Counted from the stretch's first letter, positions 1-8,535 are shown. The stretch is 64,000 nucleotides of DNA from Chryseobacterium sp. T16E-39 (GCF_002216065.1 NZ_CP022282.1:1984001-2048000), one strand, 5' to 3'. Numbers and translations: made by a program. Notes: generated by a model from the letters alone, not told the origin.

Positions 1-1
1 T

Positions 2-418
2 GTTTTCAATAAATTTTCTGATTCAAAAAAAGATGTTCAGAATCCAAAAGTTGAATACAGCTGTACCTCAGCTAATACAACAGATCAGCAATCTATCGAA
101 CAACTGACTGCTGAAAAGACTGTAATCAGCTATGTAAAACAGAATCATCAGCTTCCCCACTATTATATTACAAAAAACGAAGCTAGAAAAATGGGCTGGA
201 ATCCTTCACAGGGAAATCTCTGTGATGTGTTGCCTGGACGCGCAATTGGTGGAGACCGTTTTGGGAATAGAGAAGGCAGTCTTCCAAAGGGAAATCAGTA
301 TTTTGAAGCTGATATTAATTACAACTGCGGAAACAGAAATGCTGACCGTATTATTTTTACAAAAAACGGAGATGTTTATCTTACCAAAAATCATTACAAA
401 AGTTTTGAAAAACAATAA
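2..418 (+). CDS. Barnase-family ribonuclease, 5' end cut by window
   Basis: The frame is open from base 2 to the stop at 416-418, giving 138 residues with the N-terminus missing. The C-terminal ~100 residues follow barnase closely: the YITK lysine region, a GWNPSQGNL segment, NREGSLP, EADINY with the catalytic-base Glu, NADRI with the catalytic Arg, and a final NHY with the catalytic His. By family knowledge it is a guanyl-preferring RNase that cleaves RNA through a 2',3'-cyclic intermediate. Any signal peptide lies outside the window. A barstar-like gene follows at 822, so the two form a toxin-inhibitor pair interrupted by an inserted GIY-YIG element. An internal ATG at 191 would remove the Lys region and is not the start. 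Confidence 0.9.
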   Translation, partial: VFNKFSDSKKDVQNPKVEYSCTSANTTDQQSIEQLTAEKTVISYVKQNHQLPHYYITKNEARKMGWNPSQGNLCDVLPGRAIGGDRFGNREGSLPKGNQYFEADINYNCGNRNADRIIFTKNGDVYLTKNHYKSFEKQ

Positions 419-426
419 ATAAACGA

Positions 427-459
427 GTCATTGCGAGGAGCATAGCGACGAAGCAATCT
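427..459 (+). repeat. Left inverted repeat of the GIY-YIG unit
   Basis: The 33-bp repeat starts GTCATTGCGAGGA and ends GACGAAGCAATCT. It is the reverse complement of 775-807 with three mismatches. It starts nine bases after the RNase stop codon and ends just before the GIY-YIG start. Confidence 0.85.
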
Positions 460-466
460 TTAGTAA

Positions 467-772
467 ATGAAAGCTGGCTTTATATACATAATGACAAATA
501 AAAACAATACTACCCTTTACACAGGAGTAACATCAAATTTGTATAGCAGGGTTGTAAAGCATAAAGAAAAGTTTTATCAACGTAGTTTTACAGCTAAATA
601 TAATCTTGATAAATTAGTATATTGGGAATCTTTCCAGGAAATTGGAGATGCCATCTATAGAGAAAAACAAATAAAAGCTGGCTCAAGACAGAAGAAAATA
701 AATTTAATCTTTTCAATGAATCCTGAATGGAGAGACTTAACTGATGAAATTAAAGATACCTTTACAGATTAA
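467..772 (+). CDS. GIY-YIG nuclease family protein (UPF0213/YhbQ-like)
   Basis: This 101-residue single-domain protein has the GIY-YIG signature in variant form: FIYIM near residue 6, YTG near residue 18, the catalytic-type Arg in LYSR, and the Glu in YREKQIK. Its length is typical of stand-alone GIY-YIG proteins. Related domains nick or cut DNA with a tyrosine and a bound metal. The gene fills the space between two inverted repeats and its stop codon abuts the right repeat, which suggests it acts in spread or maintenance of the unit. The substrate is unknown. Confidence 0.8.
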   Translation: MKAGFIYIMTNKNNTTLYTGVTSNLYSRVVKHKEKFYQRSFTAKYNLDKLVYWESFQEIGDAIYREKQIKAGSRQKKINLIFSMNPEWRDLTDEIKDTFTD

Positions 773-774
773 TG

Positions 775-807
775 AGATTGCTTCGTCACTTTGTTCCTCG
801 CAATGAC
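775..807 (-). repeat. Right inverted repeat of the GIY-YIG unit
   Basis: Reverse complement of 427-459 at 30 of 33 positions. It ends 14 bases before the barstar-like start codon, so the insertion has replaced the spacer upstream of that gene and may supply or alter its promoter. Confidence 0.85.
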
Positions 808-821
808 AAAAAGAAAAAAAT

Positions 822-1130
822 ATGAAAACAATATATATAGATTTTACAGATATAGGAGATTATGAGGATTTTTATGCTCAATTAAAAGAGAAGATCAATC
901 TTCCGGAGCATTTTGGGGATAATCTTGATGCTCTTTACGATACAATCACCGGTGGATTAGAGATGCCACTCCATCTTGAATTTGTTAATTTAACTGTGGA
1001 TCAGCTGGAACTTTTTGAAGATCTGCTGACCACTTTGGAAGATGCAGAAGAAGAACTGGAAGGTTTCACTTTCAGCTATTACCTTGAACAGTATGAAGAT
1101 GATGATGACGAAGATGAACTTGCAGATTAA
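822..1130 (+). CDS. Barstar-family ribonuclease inhibitor
   Basis: This 102-residue protein aligns with barstar through LPEHFGDNLDALYDTITGG. The two acidic residues that occupy the barnase active site (Asp35 and Asp39 of barstar) are both kept in NLDALYD. The C-terminus carries an acidic tail (EDDDDEDE) beyond the usual fold. It should act in the cytoplasm as the immunity partner of the RNase gene at the left edge. A strong terminator follows. The identification is secure; the pairing rests on proximity. Confidence 0.9.
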   Translation: MKTIYIDFTDIGDYEDFYAQLKEKINLPEHFGDNLDALYDTITGGLEMPLHLEFVNLTVDQLELFEDLLTTLEDAEEELEGFTFSYYLEQYEDDDDEDELAD

Positions 1131-1144
1131 TCAAAAATCAGGTT

Positions 1145-1180
1145 AAAAAAAGACGGACTCAATTGAGTCCGTCTTTTTTT
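1145..1180. terminator. Bidirectional rho-independent terminator
   Basis: The palindrome GACGGACTCAATTGAGTCCGTC is flanked by A and T runs on both sides. It lies between the barstar gene (+) and pafA (-), so it can serve both. Confidence 0.9.
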
Positions 1181-1195
1181 ATATTTTCCGTTGAA

Positions 1196-2842
1196 TTATT
1201 TTCCAATGACTTCTGTAATAGGATTTCCAACACTTCCACTTGGGAACTGAATTTTCAATAAAGAAGAAACCGTAGGTGCAATATCCGTCATAAAGTACGG
1301 TTTATTACTTTCTCCGTGTTGAACTCCCCATCCCATAAACAATAAAGGAATATGAGAATCATAAGAGTTCCATACACTATGTGTTGTTCCTGTTTTTGCA
1401 TAAGGAGGCAACATAGAGTCATGAGAGATCAATTGAATATCCCCACTTCTTTGTCTGTTGATCCCATTGATGATCCTTTGTTTGATCGGTTCAGGTATTG
1501 TAGATTCCTGCACTTTGGTTACGGAAACAGCATATAAAACAGTAGGATCATTTTCTAATTCTTTAACTGCGAAATCTACCACAGCATCCAACTCGATCTT
1601 GTTGTCTTTCAATAATTTTCTATCAAAATAAATCTGGTAATTGTCAACCGCATTGATCAGTTTATCTACACCAAATTTTTCTTTCAATTTCTGGTTAATG
1701 TCTTTCTGGCTGTTTTCACCAAAGAAACCTGTAGGAATTTTATGCTCCTGTAAGAAACCTACAGAATGTGCACCTCCGTGATCTGCAGATAAGAAAACAG
1801 TGTATTCTCCTTTTCCTACTTTAGAATCCAGATAGTTGAAGAATTCCGCAAGGTCTTTATCCAGTCTCAAATACACATCCTCTACTTCGATAGAGTTAGG
1901 TCCAAATTTATGACCCGCATAATCAGTAGATGCTAAATTGATCGCAAGGAAATCTGTCACATCATCACCCCCCAACTTTTCACCTTCTACAGAAGCTTCA
2001 GCCAGTTTTAGAGTCAATGTATTTCCAAAAGGTGTATAACGGATGTTATCCTTTTTATCTTTATAATCTTTTGCTAAATTACTATAAGGAAAAGTTGGTG
2101 TTTTTGAACTTCCTAAAAGACCTTCCCATGCAGAATTATCTGGGGAGCTTTCAGTGTATTGGTTGATAGGCAATAAAGTATTCCATCCATTAGAAACCAA
2201 TTTTTCAGGTAAATTCTGTGAGTTGAAAGATTTTACCCACTGTGGCAAATCATTCATATACCATGTACTGGTAATGAAGTTTCCTGTAGAATCATCAAAC
2301 CAGAACGCTCCGTTTGGGGTATGTCCTGCAGGAAGAATAGAAGCACGGTCTTTTAAAGACACTCCTACTACTTTTGCCTGGAAGTTGGTTGCTAATTTTA
2401 ATTCATCGGTAACTGTTGTAGACCAAAGGTTCTTTGGAGAGTGGCTCCCTATTTTAGCATTGGTTGTTCCAACAGGCTGCACACTTTCATCGGTCGTACA
2501 ATAGACATTCTTTCCTGTTTCTTTATCTGTCCAGTCATTTCCCGCAATTCCGTGGATTGCCGGAACAGATCCCGTATAAATACAAGTATGTCCTAAAGCA
2601 GTGATTGTAGGAACATACGGAATATGGACATTATTTAATGCATAACCAGTATTCAAGAGTCTTTTGAAACCATCATTTCCGTATTTACTGTAAAAACGGT
2701 AAAGATAATCCCAACGCATCTGGTCTACGACTAATCCTACAACTAATTTAGGTCTTTCTACCTGAGAATTTTTGTTCTTCTGAGCATCGATTGTAACTAC
2801 GGACAACATAGTAAGTGCCGCAATTGAAATTTTCCTAAGCAT
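1196..2842 (-). CDS. pafA: PafA-type alkaline phosphatase
   Basis: A 548-residue periplasmic phosphomonoesterase of the alkaline phosphatase superfamily. A signal peptide ends near Ala20-Gln21. The PTITALGH motif supplies nucleophile Thr81, and Asn102, Lys164 and Arg166 (in KDRAS) follow at the spacing known for Elizabethkingia PafA (Thr79/Asn100/Lys162/Arg164 there). Metal-ligand motifs include DQMRWD near residue 40 and SADHGG. PafA enzymes release phosphate from many monoesters and, in characterised cases, are not repressed by phosphate. The gene stands alone, in tail-to-tail orientation with barstar. Confidence 0.95.
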   Translation of the reverse strand: MLRKISIAALTMLSVVTIDAQKNKNSQVERPKLVVGLVVDQMRWDYLYRFYSKYGNDGFKRLLNTGYALNNVHIPYVPTITALGHTCIYTGSVPAIHGIAGNDWTDKETGKNVYCTTDESVQPVGTTNAKIGSHSPKNLWSTTVTDELKLATNFQAKVVGVSLKDRASILPAGHTPNGAFWFDDSTGNFITSTWYMNDLPQWVKSFNSQNLPEKLVSNGWNTLLPINQYTESSPDNSAWEGLLGSSKTPTFPYSNLAKDYKDKKDNIRYTPFGNTLTLKLAEASVEGEKLGGDDVTDFLAINLASTDYAGHKFGPNSIEVEDVYLRLDKDLAEFFNYLDSKVGKGEYTVFLSADHGGAHSVGFLQEHKIPTGFFGENSQKDINQKLKEKFGVDKLINAVDNYQIYFDRKLLKDNKIELDAVVDFAVKELENDPTVLYAVSVTKVQESTIPEPIKQRIINGINRQRSGDIQLISHDSMLPPYAKTGTTHSVWNSYDSHIPLLFMGWGVQHGESNKPYFMTDIAPTVSSLLKIQFPSGSVGNPITEVIGK

Positions 2843-2947
2843 CTAGTAAATTTTTATTGCTAGCAAATTTACGTGTTTTGAAAGTTTTGTAGTATGAAAT
2901 TTTGATTAAATTTGGATTTTGCACATTAATTAAAATAAATATACTTA

Positions 2948-3868
2948 ATGAACACAAAGACTATTTTCTTATTCCTTTTTCTTATTACGACTTTTAAGAT
3001 ATTTGCCTATCCCATTGAACCCAGGCCTCTTAGGAAATTAATCATCGAATCGGAAAATATCGTTTATGCAAAAGTAAAGGATATTAAAGAAAATAAGCTT
3101 GCAAAACCTAGTGATTGGAACAATAGCCACATCGCAATTCTTGTCATTCAGGAAGTTTTACAGGGAAAACTGAATACTCAAACAATTGAGGTCTATTTTT
3201 CACCTGAATTTTCATGTCCAATGCCTGCACATTATAAGAAAGGTACTACAGTTCTTGCATTTCTGGATAAAAATAAGGATGAAGAAGGGTATAAAACCCA
3301 TGCGCTCAGTTATGGGGCTAAAATATTAAAAAAAGAAAAATATTCTATTTATAAAAATAGAATCATAGAAATGCAGAAAATACTGGAAATAAAAGATGAG
3401 AATGAGAAAAAAATTAAAACAACTGACTGGCTCGTTGATTGTTCATTAGATCCTGTAACAAGAGAAGAGGGAATTTTTGATCTTACCTCCAATACTAATT
3501 TCATGTATTTTGCGGAAGACACAAATAAAAAACCAACCTACGAATTCGAATTAAATGAAATTCAAAAAAATAAACTTAGGGCCGCTTTTTTTGCTGCAAA
3601 AAAAATAGATACTTTAGATCTGGAGATGGTGGATTTAGTAAAGAAGGAAAATGATAAAGAATTGTTAGATTTTTTGATCCTGAATTTTAAAAAACAAAAT
3701 GAGAAGGAAAATGTAGGAGATCAATTTATGATGATGAAAATTGCAGATTTAACTAATCGGAATGATTTAAAACAAATCATAAAAAAGAGCTACGATACAG
3801 AAATTTTCGACAAAGATTATTTTAAAATACAAAAACAGATTGTAAAGGAATTTGTCAGTAAACTATAA
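2948..3868 (+). CDS. Secreted protein of unknown function
   Basis: 306 residues with an N-terminal hydrophobic signal (FLFLFLITTFKIFA). The first half contains segments such as ENIVYAKVKDI and GTTVLAFLDK that suggest a small beta-barrel, and a Cys in WLVDCSLDP. The second half is helical and charged. I do not recognise the family. It reads in the same direction as the next two genes but with ordinary spacing, so an operon is uncertain. Confidence 0.6.
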   Translation: MNTKTIFLFLFLITTFKIFAYPIEPRPLRKLIIESENIVYAKVKDIKENKLAKPSDWNNSHIAILVIQEVLQGKLNTQTIEVYFSPEFSCPMPAHYKKGTTVLAFLDKNKDEEGYKTHALSYGAKILKKEKYSIYKNRIIEMQKILEIKDENEKKIKTTDWLVDCSLDPVTREEGIFDLTSNTNFMYFAEDTNKKPTYEFELNEIQKNKLRAAFFAAKKIDTLDLEMVDLVKKENDKELLDFLILNFKKQNEKENVGDQFMMMKIADLTNRNDLKQIIKKSYDTEIFDKDYFKIQKQIVKEFVSKL

Positions 3869-3923
3869 TTCCTCTCAAATCCAAAGATAACCAACATAAC
3901 ACATTACCCAAACACCACAAAAA

Positions 3924-4574
3924 ATGCAATCACAAGAACTTAACAATGAGAATGAATCTTCTTTAAAGCCATCCAACTGGAATTCACATTATATCTACGG
4001 ATTTATTAATGGGAATCCAATGCAGAAAATTTCTGATAAAGAGGCAGTGTCGGAAATTATACGGAATACAGCCGGTCTTCAGGGTTTTATTGGTATAGAC
4101 TCTATTTTCCATCCTTATTATCTTGTCAATGAAAAAGGTGCAACAGCTTGGGATCTCGCATGGTTCTCTATTTACCTTAAAGATCAAAAAGCCATTACAG
4201 AGATCGCCAATAATGAAACGGCCATCGTTGTCGAATCCGAAAATTTAGGACTTGAAGAGTTCAGAATTTGGCCGAATGATAGTGTTGATCCTAACAAATA
4301 TGAGCAATACCAGAAGTTTGTCCCTTTCATACTGCCGTACCTTACGTATTCTGAGAATGAAGAAAGCACTCCACACTGGGCTAAAATGGTCAATGCTGAA
4401 ATAGAACTTCAGGGACATGCCGAAACCTATATTGAAAATTTCAACAATGTTTTTTCTCAATTTGTTACAGGGCATATCATGACTTTAGGATTTGGTACTT
4501 TCGACAGGGAAAATCCTGACAGCCTGATTGAAAAGTTCACCAGTTTTTATGAAGAAAACATAGCTAACCGATAA
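3924..4574 (+). CDS. Cytoplasmic protein of unknown function
   Basis: 216 residues without signal peptide or membrane segments. It is acidic and rich in aromatic residues (ATAWDLAWFSIYL, EFRIWPNDS). No family recognised. It lies 17 bases upstream of the acetyltransferase gene, so the two may be co-transcribed. Confidence 0.6.
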   Translation: MQSQELNNENESSLKPSNWNSHYIYGFINGNPMQKISDKEAVSEIIRNTAGLQGFIGIDSIFHPYYLVNEKGATAWDLAWFSIYLKDQKAITEIANNETAIVVESENLGLEEFRIWPNDSVDPNKYEQYQKFVPFILPYLTYSENEESTPHWAKMVNAEIELQGHAETYIENFNNVFSQFVTGHIMTLGFGTFDRENPDSLIEKFTSFYEENIANR

Positions 4575-4591
4575 ATCCATTTCTCTTTTTT

Positions 4592-5134
4592 ATGATAGAA
4601 ATTAAAAAACTTGAAAAACTTTCATCTGACCCAACATCTGACTGGGGACTTAATGGCTATGAAACCGACACAATATTTGTAGTATCAACTATTGGAATGG
4701 GCAATACTTTTGAATTTTCTTTACGGAAAAAAAAGCAATATTATAAAAAAGTATGGGAAACAGGTTCTGAAGATCTTGCCGAACTTAATGAAATCATAGC
4801 GCAAGGTCACTCTTTCGGAGCTTTTGAAGGGGATGAATTAGTAGGATGGCTTATCGCTGAATTCAGAACATGGAACAACAGCTATTATATTGAAAACATA
4901 TTAGTCAGTGAAAAATTAAGAGGACAGGATATAGGAAAACAACTGATTAAAATGGCTAGCAAAGAAGCCAGAATTTTAGGGTGCAGAATTGTGGAGCTGG
5001 AAACTCAAAATACCAATTACCCTGCTATAAAATTCTATCAGCGGGCAGGGTTTAACTTTACGGGAATCCATACCAAATTATATAAAGATTCTACTGAAAC
5101 AGCACTATATATGAGCTTTGATGTTTTATCTTAG
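4592..5134 (+). CDS. GNAT-family N-acetyltransferase
   Basis: 180 residues. The GNAT core is visible as the strand GWLIAEFRTW, then ILVSEKLRGQDIGKQLIKMA (acetyl-CoA pyrophosphate loop R-G-x-D-I-G-K) and YPAIKFYQRAGFNFTG in motif B. It transfers an acetyl group from acetyl-CoA to an unknown amine. The N-terminal ~60 residues are less typical. Likely in one transcript with the preceding gene. Confidence 0.85.
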   Translation: MIEIKKLEKLSSDPTSDWGLNGYETDTIFVVSTIGMGNTFEFSLRKKKQYYKKVWETGSEDLAELNEIIAQGHSFGAFEGDELVGWLIAEFRTWNNSYYIENILVSEKLRGQDIGKQLIKMASKEARILGCRIVELETQNTNYPAIKFYQRAGFNFTGIHTKLYKDSTETALYMSFDVLS

Positions 5135-5146
5135 TTTAAAATACAT

Positions 5147-5488
5147 TTACCAGTCACTCAGAATTCTTGACCTGTGAGATAATCCCCAAAAATGCAGTTC
5201 ATCCAGCACTTTTTCCAGGGACATCCCATGTTCAGTAATAGAATATTCTACTTTTGGTGGAACAGTATCAAAGGCTTCTCTTTCAATCAGCTTATTCATT
5301 TCCAAAAGCTTCAATTCTTTGGATAGCATTTTATCTGTAATTCCGGTTACTTCCTTTGAAAGTTCTTTAAATCTCTTGGGTCTTTCAGATAAAGAAAATA
5401 GAATCAGTAATTTCCACTTTCCTTCGACAGCTTCTAAAGCATCCTTGATGGAAAGCATTGTTTTAGGACATCCTCCTTTTGCCAGCAT
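5147..5488 (-). CDS. HxlR-family transcriptional regulator
   Basis: 113 residues with the HxlR winged helix: GCPKTMLSIKDALEAVEGKWKLLILF, then FKELSKEVTGITDKMLSKELKLLE as recognition helix region and YSITEHGMSLEKVL as the wing. Cys7 near the N-terminus is a position at which some HxlR regulators sense oxidants or electrophiles. It is divergent from a DoxX gene, and two dyads lie between them, so it probably controls both itself and doxX. Confidence 0.9.
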   Translation of the reverse strand: MLAKGGCPKTMLSIKDALEAVEGKWKLLILFSLSERPKRFKELSKEVTGITDKMLSKELKLLEMNKLIEREAFDTVPPKVEYSITEHGMSLEKVLDELHFWGLSHRSRILSDW

Positions 5489-5509
5489 AACTCATTGATT
5501 TCATTATTA

Positions 5510-5543
5510 CTTTCCGGTCAGAAAGCACTTTCCACCGGGAAAG
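5510..5543. promoter_or_regulatory. Tandem dyads, candidate HxlR operator
   Basis: Two copies of CTTTC-N6-GAAAG occupy 5510-5525 and 5528-5543, 18 bp apart centre to centre, in the divergent HxlR/DoxX spacer. A -7-like TAATTTTG lies at 5571-5578 ahead of the DoxX gene. Placement and symmetry suit binding of two winged-helix dimers. Confidence 0.55.
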
Positions 5544-5606
5544 CAATCCGACTCGGATAACAAAAGTAAGTAATTTTGGTCCATTAAAAATGAATAGACA
5601 TTACTT

Positions 5607-6017
5607 ATGAAAACTTCAAAAATCTTAAACATCACAATTGTGATCGCACAAATCCTTTTATCCGTTTCATTAATTTGGGCATCATCTATGAAACTCTTTC
5701 AACCTGCTGACAAATTAGCCCGGATGTGGCCATGGACTTCAGACAACAGAGAATTAGTTATCCTCACCGGAATTATTGATGCAGTAGCCGCGGTTGGGCT
5801 CATACTTCCGGACCTGATGAGATCAAAAACGAAACTTACAGTATATGCGGCTTATGGAATTATTGTACTAATGATCTCTGCAAGCTTTTTTCACATCTTC
5901 CGGGGAGAGGCCTCACAGATTGGGGTTAATATTGTATTTCTTCTTATTGCTTTATTTATCATTTGGGGCAAACACCAAAAACTGAAAATTTTCAATTCAA
6001 TTGACAAAATCGATTAA
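5607..6017 (+). CDS. DoxX-family membrane protein
   Basis: 136 residues with four predicted membrane helices. The first carries the DoxX-like SLIWASSMKLFQPADKLARMWPW, followed by ELVILTGIIDAVAAVGLILP. DoxX proteins are small quinone-linked or redox-stress membrane proteins; the exact role is unknown. Divergent from HxlR, which is the likely regulator. Confidence 0.8.
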   Translation: MKTSKILNITIVIAQILLSVSLIWASSMKLFQPADKLARMWPWTSDNRELVILTGIIDAVAAVGLILPDLMRSKTKLTVYAAYGIIVLMISASFFHIFRGEASQIGVNIVFLLIALFIIWGKHQKLKIFNSIDKID

Positions 6018-6036
6018 AGATATTGTCAATTTTATT

Positions 6037-6054
6037 TTGTACCAAATAGTACAA
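6037..6054. promoter_or_regulatory. TetR operator copy 1 overlapping the tetR promoter
   Basis: The perfect palindrome TTGTACCAAATAGTACAA (half site TTGTAC, 6-bp spacer) sits just upstream of a -7 element TATCTTTG at 6060-6067. Its left half also supplies a TTG at 6037-6039 at the right distance to be the -33 element. The second copy is at 6688. This points to autorepression. Confidence 0.75.
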
Positions 6055-6086
6055 TTATATATCTTTGCTTTATCAAAATCATCATC

Positions 6087-6671
6087 ATGGCAGGAAGACC
6101 TAAAATATTCGACGAACATCAGGCAATTGAAAAAGCCACTGAAGTTTTCAGAGCAAAAGGATATGATGCCTCTTCTGCAGATGAGCTACTCAATGCCATG
6201 GGAATTGGAAAAGGAAGTTTTTATCATGCTTTCAAAGGAGGAAAACAGGAGCTTTATATTCGTTCTATTGAACAATTTTCCGCAGGTTTTCTTAAAAGAT
6301 TTGAAGATCAGCTTCTCCAATCTGACAATGAGATTGAATTAATTAAAACATTCTTTTTACAACTTGCAAAAACACCGGACTGTGATAAGGAGACGGGATG
6401 TTATCTTGGAAATGCTTTAGTCCAGTTGTCTGAAAAGGATATTGAAGCCAAACATATATCCGCCCAGCTTCTAAAAAAACTGCAACATACTTTTGAGAAA
6501 GCAGTTAAAAAAGCCCAGAATAGCGGACAAATTAAAAATACAGAAGATGCTGAAATTATTGCATGGCACCTCACCAACCTATGGAACGGGCTTCATGTCA
6601 CAAGACGAATGGAAAATTCTTCCAAAATACTTAGGTCATTAATTGAAATCAATTTAAAAATACTTGACTAA
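6087..6671 (+). CDS. TetR-family repressor
   Basis: 194 residues. The N-terminal TetR helix-turn-helix reads GRPKIFDEHQAIEKATEVFRAKGYDASSADELLNAMGIGKGSFYHAFKGG; the C-terminal ligand domain has CDKETGCYLGNAL, typical of the YxaF/LmrA-like branch. It lies between two identical palindromes, one at its own promoter and one before the downstream oxidoreductase gene, so it should repress itself and the SDR-aldo/keto reductase operon until it binds a small, possibly electrophilic, ligand. Confidence 0.9.
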   Translation: MAGRPKIFDEHQAIEKATEVFRAKGYDASSADELLNAMGIGKGSFYHAFKGGKQELYIRSIEQFSAGFLKRFEDQLLQSDNEIELIKTFFLQLAKTPDCDKETGCYLGNALVQLSEKDIEAKHISAQLLKKLQHTFEKAVKKAQNSGQIKNTEDAEIIAWHLTNLWNGLHVTRRMENSSKILRSLIEINLKILD

Positions 6672-6687
6672 ATTTTTTTAAACAATT

Positions 6688-6705
6688 TTGTACCATTTAG
6701 TACAA
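6688..6705. promoter_or_regulatory. TetR operator copy 2 upstream of the SDR operon
   Basis: TTGTACCATTTAGTACAA has the same half sites and spacer length as 6037-6054. It lies 30 bp upstream of the SDR start codon. Confidence 0.75.
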
Positions 6706-6734
6706 TAATAAAATTAATATTTAAAACAACAGTT

Positions 6735-7472
6735 ATGAACATTACAAACAACACTATCCTTATTACAGGAGGAGGATCAGGAATCGGATTAGAAATCGCA
6801 AAATTATTGAACCCATCAAATAAAGTTATTATTGTGGGCAGAAATAAAGAAAAACTAGATAACGCAGCAAAAGGTCTAGAGAATGTTTTCACTATTCAGG
6901 CGGACATAACCAGCGAAAGTGACATTAACCGTTTGGTAGAAGAAATCAAAACCAGTTTTGGGGAATTAAACATCCTGATCAACAATGCAGGAAATGCATA
7001 TGCATACACTCTATCAGATTCTTCCGATACCTATACTAAAGCGGTAGCAGAATTTACGACCAACTACTTCGCCCCTATCCGTCTCACCGAAAAACTCCTT
7101 CCTTTACTGAAGCAACAAAATGATGCAGCCATCGTGAATGTTTCTTCTATCGTGGCTTTTATACCGGGTTCTCATGTACCTACATATTCGGATTCCAAAG
7201 CTGCTTTGCATTCGTATACAAGGCTATTAAGATATGAGTTAGCAAAAGATACCCATATTAAAGTCTTTGAATTGATGCCTCCATTGGTAGATACAGATTT
7301 CTCCGTGGAAATTGGTGGCCGGGAAAATGGTATTCCTGCTTCTGTAGTCGCTGAAGATTTGGTAAAAGGACTTCAGGAAGATACTTATGAAGTACGTGTT
7401 GGCGACACTGAAGTCGTTTACAGCAACTTTTTTGCCCATTCAGAAGGAGCCTTTGGTGTACTGAATAAATAA
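6735..7472 (+). CDS. Short-chain dehydrogenase/reductase (DltE-like)
   Basis: 245 residues. The NAD(P)-binding TGGGSGIG is at 11-18, NNAG in the fourth strand, and the catalytic Ser (NVSSIVA) and Y-S-D-S-K (YxxxK) follow. The ELMPPLVDTDF segment is characteristic of the DltE-type SDRs. Substrate unknown. It is the first gene after TetR operator copy 2 and lies seven bases before an aldo/keto reductase, so both reductases probably answer to the same inducer, such as a reactive carbonyl. Confidence 0.9.
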   Translation: MNITNNTILITGGGSGIGLEIAKLLNPSNKVIIVGRNKEKLDNAAKGLENVFTIQADITSESDINRLVEEIKTSFGELNILINNAGNAYAYTLSDSSDTYTKAVAEFTTNYFAPIRLTEKLLPLLKQQNDAAIVNVSSIVAFIPGSHVPTYSDSKAALHSYTRLLRYELAKDTHIKVFELMPPLVDTDFSVEIGGRENGIPASVVAEDLVKGLQEDTYEVRVGDTEVVYSNFFAHSEGAFGVLNK

Positions 7473-7479
7473 TCAGGTC

Positions 7480-8535
7480 ATGAAATATAAAATTTTCGGA
7501 AGCAAAACAGGCCTTAGAGTTTCAGAACTGGCTTTAGGAACCGGAACTTTTGGTACACGCAGAGGATATGGCTCACAGCCAGATGAAGCTAAAAGAGTTT
7601 TTGAACGATATATTGAAGCAGGGGGAAATTTTGTAGATACAGCAGATGGTTATCAGTTGGGTGAATCTGAAGAAATACTCGGTAATATGATGGGTGACCA
7701 CCGTCAAAATCTGGTTTTATCAACAAAATATTCAATGGGTGGCCGTGAGCTGCTAACTTCCGGAAACAGCCGCAAAAATCTCATCCATTCTGTAGAAGCA
7801 AGTCTGAAAAGACTTAAGACAGATTATATCGACCTTTATTGGGCACATCTTTCAGATGGACAGACTCCTATCGAAGAAATAGTTCGCGGTTTTGACGATC
7901 TGGTCAGAGATGGAAAAATTCTATATGCTGGTTTTTCTAATTTTCCAGCATGGCGAATTGCAAGTGCCTCTCTGCTGGCTGATTTACGTGGGTGGTCTCC
8001 AATTGCAGGTATTCAGATTGAATATAATTTAATTGAACGCACTCCCGATCGTGATCTATTACCAATGGCCGAAGCACTTGGTCTAGGAGTGGCATTCTGG
8101 TCTCCACTTGCGGGCGGTCTGCTGACAGGAAAATACAGAAATCCTGAATCTATTGAAAATTCCCGCAAAAAAGAATGGAATGGATATTTACTTAAGGATG
8201 AATCAGGGCCACGTGAAACAGCTATTATTGATGCTCTTGAAAAAATTGCCAAGGAGAAAGGGGTACAGGTTGGTCAGGTTGCCCTTGCATGGCTTCGTCA
8301 AAAGCATCAATACAGCTCGTTGTCAACCATTACTATTCTGGGAGCTAAAAACGTAAGTCAATTAAATGATAACTTAGAATCACTATCAACTGTACTCACT
8401 GATGAAGAGCTTGAAATATTAAATGAAATAAGTGCAGTTTCTTTAGGTTCGCCTCACGAAGTCATTACCAATATTCAACCTGTTTTATTTGGAACAAGTT
8501 CCAATCAAGTGATACAAAATGGTCCGGTAGCCTAA
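7480..8535 (+). CDS. Aldo/keto reductase
   Basis: 351 residues. The AKR catalytic set is visible: Asp in FVDTADGY, Tyr in DGYQLGESEE, Lys in LSTKYSMGG and His in LYWAHLSDG; ILGAKNVSQLNDNL near the C-terminus binds the NADPH phosphate. It reduces carbonyls with NADPH. Second gene of the operon controlled by TetR. A terminator hairpin follows. Confidence 0.92.
   Translation: MKYKIFGSKTGLRVSELALGTGTFGTRRGYGSQPDEAKRVFERYIEAGGNFVDTADGYQLGESEEILGNMMGDHRQNLVLSTKYSMGGRELLTSGNSRKNLIHSVEASLKRLKTDYIDLYWAHLSDGQTPIEEIVRGFDDLVRDGKILYAGFSNFPAWRIASASLLADLRGWSPIAGIQIEYNLIERTPDRDLLPMAEALGLGVAFWSPLAGGLLTGKYRNPESIENSRKKEWNGYLLKDESGPRETAIIDALEKIAKEKGVQVGQVALAWLRQKHQYSSLSTITILGAKNVSQLNDNLESLSTVLTDEELEILNEISAVSLGSPHEVITNIQPVLFGTSSNQVIQNGPVA

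Larger units (their letters stand above)
427..807 (+). mobile_element. Small GIY-YIG insertion unit bounded by 33-bp inverted repeats
   Basis: A 381-bp unit lies between the barnase-like and barstar-like genes. Its ends are inverted repeats (427-459 and 775-807) that match at 30 of 33 positions and begin GTCATTGCGAGGA. The only gene between them is a GIY-YIG nuclease. Barnase and barstar genes are normally adjacent, so this looks like an insertion. No target-site duplication was identified. Movement is inferred from the architecture. Confidence 0.6.
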
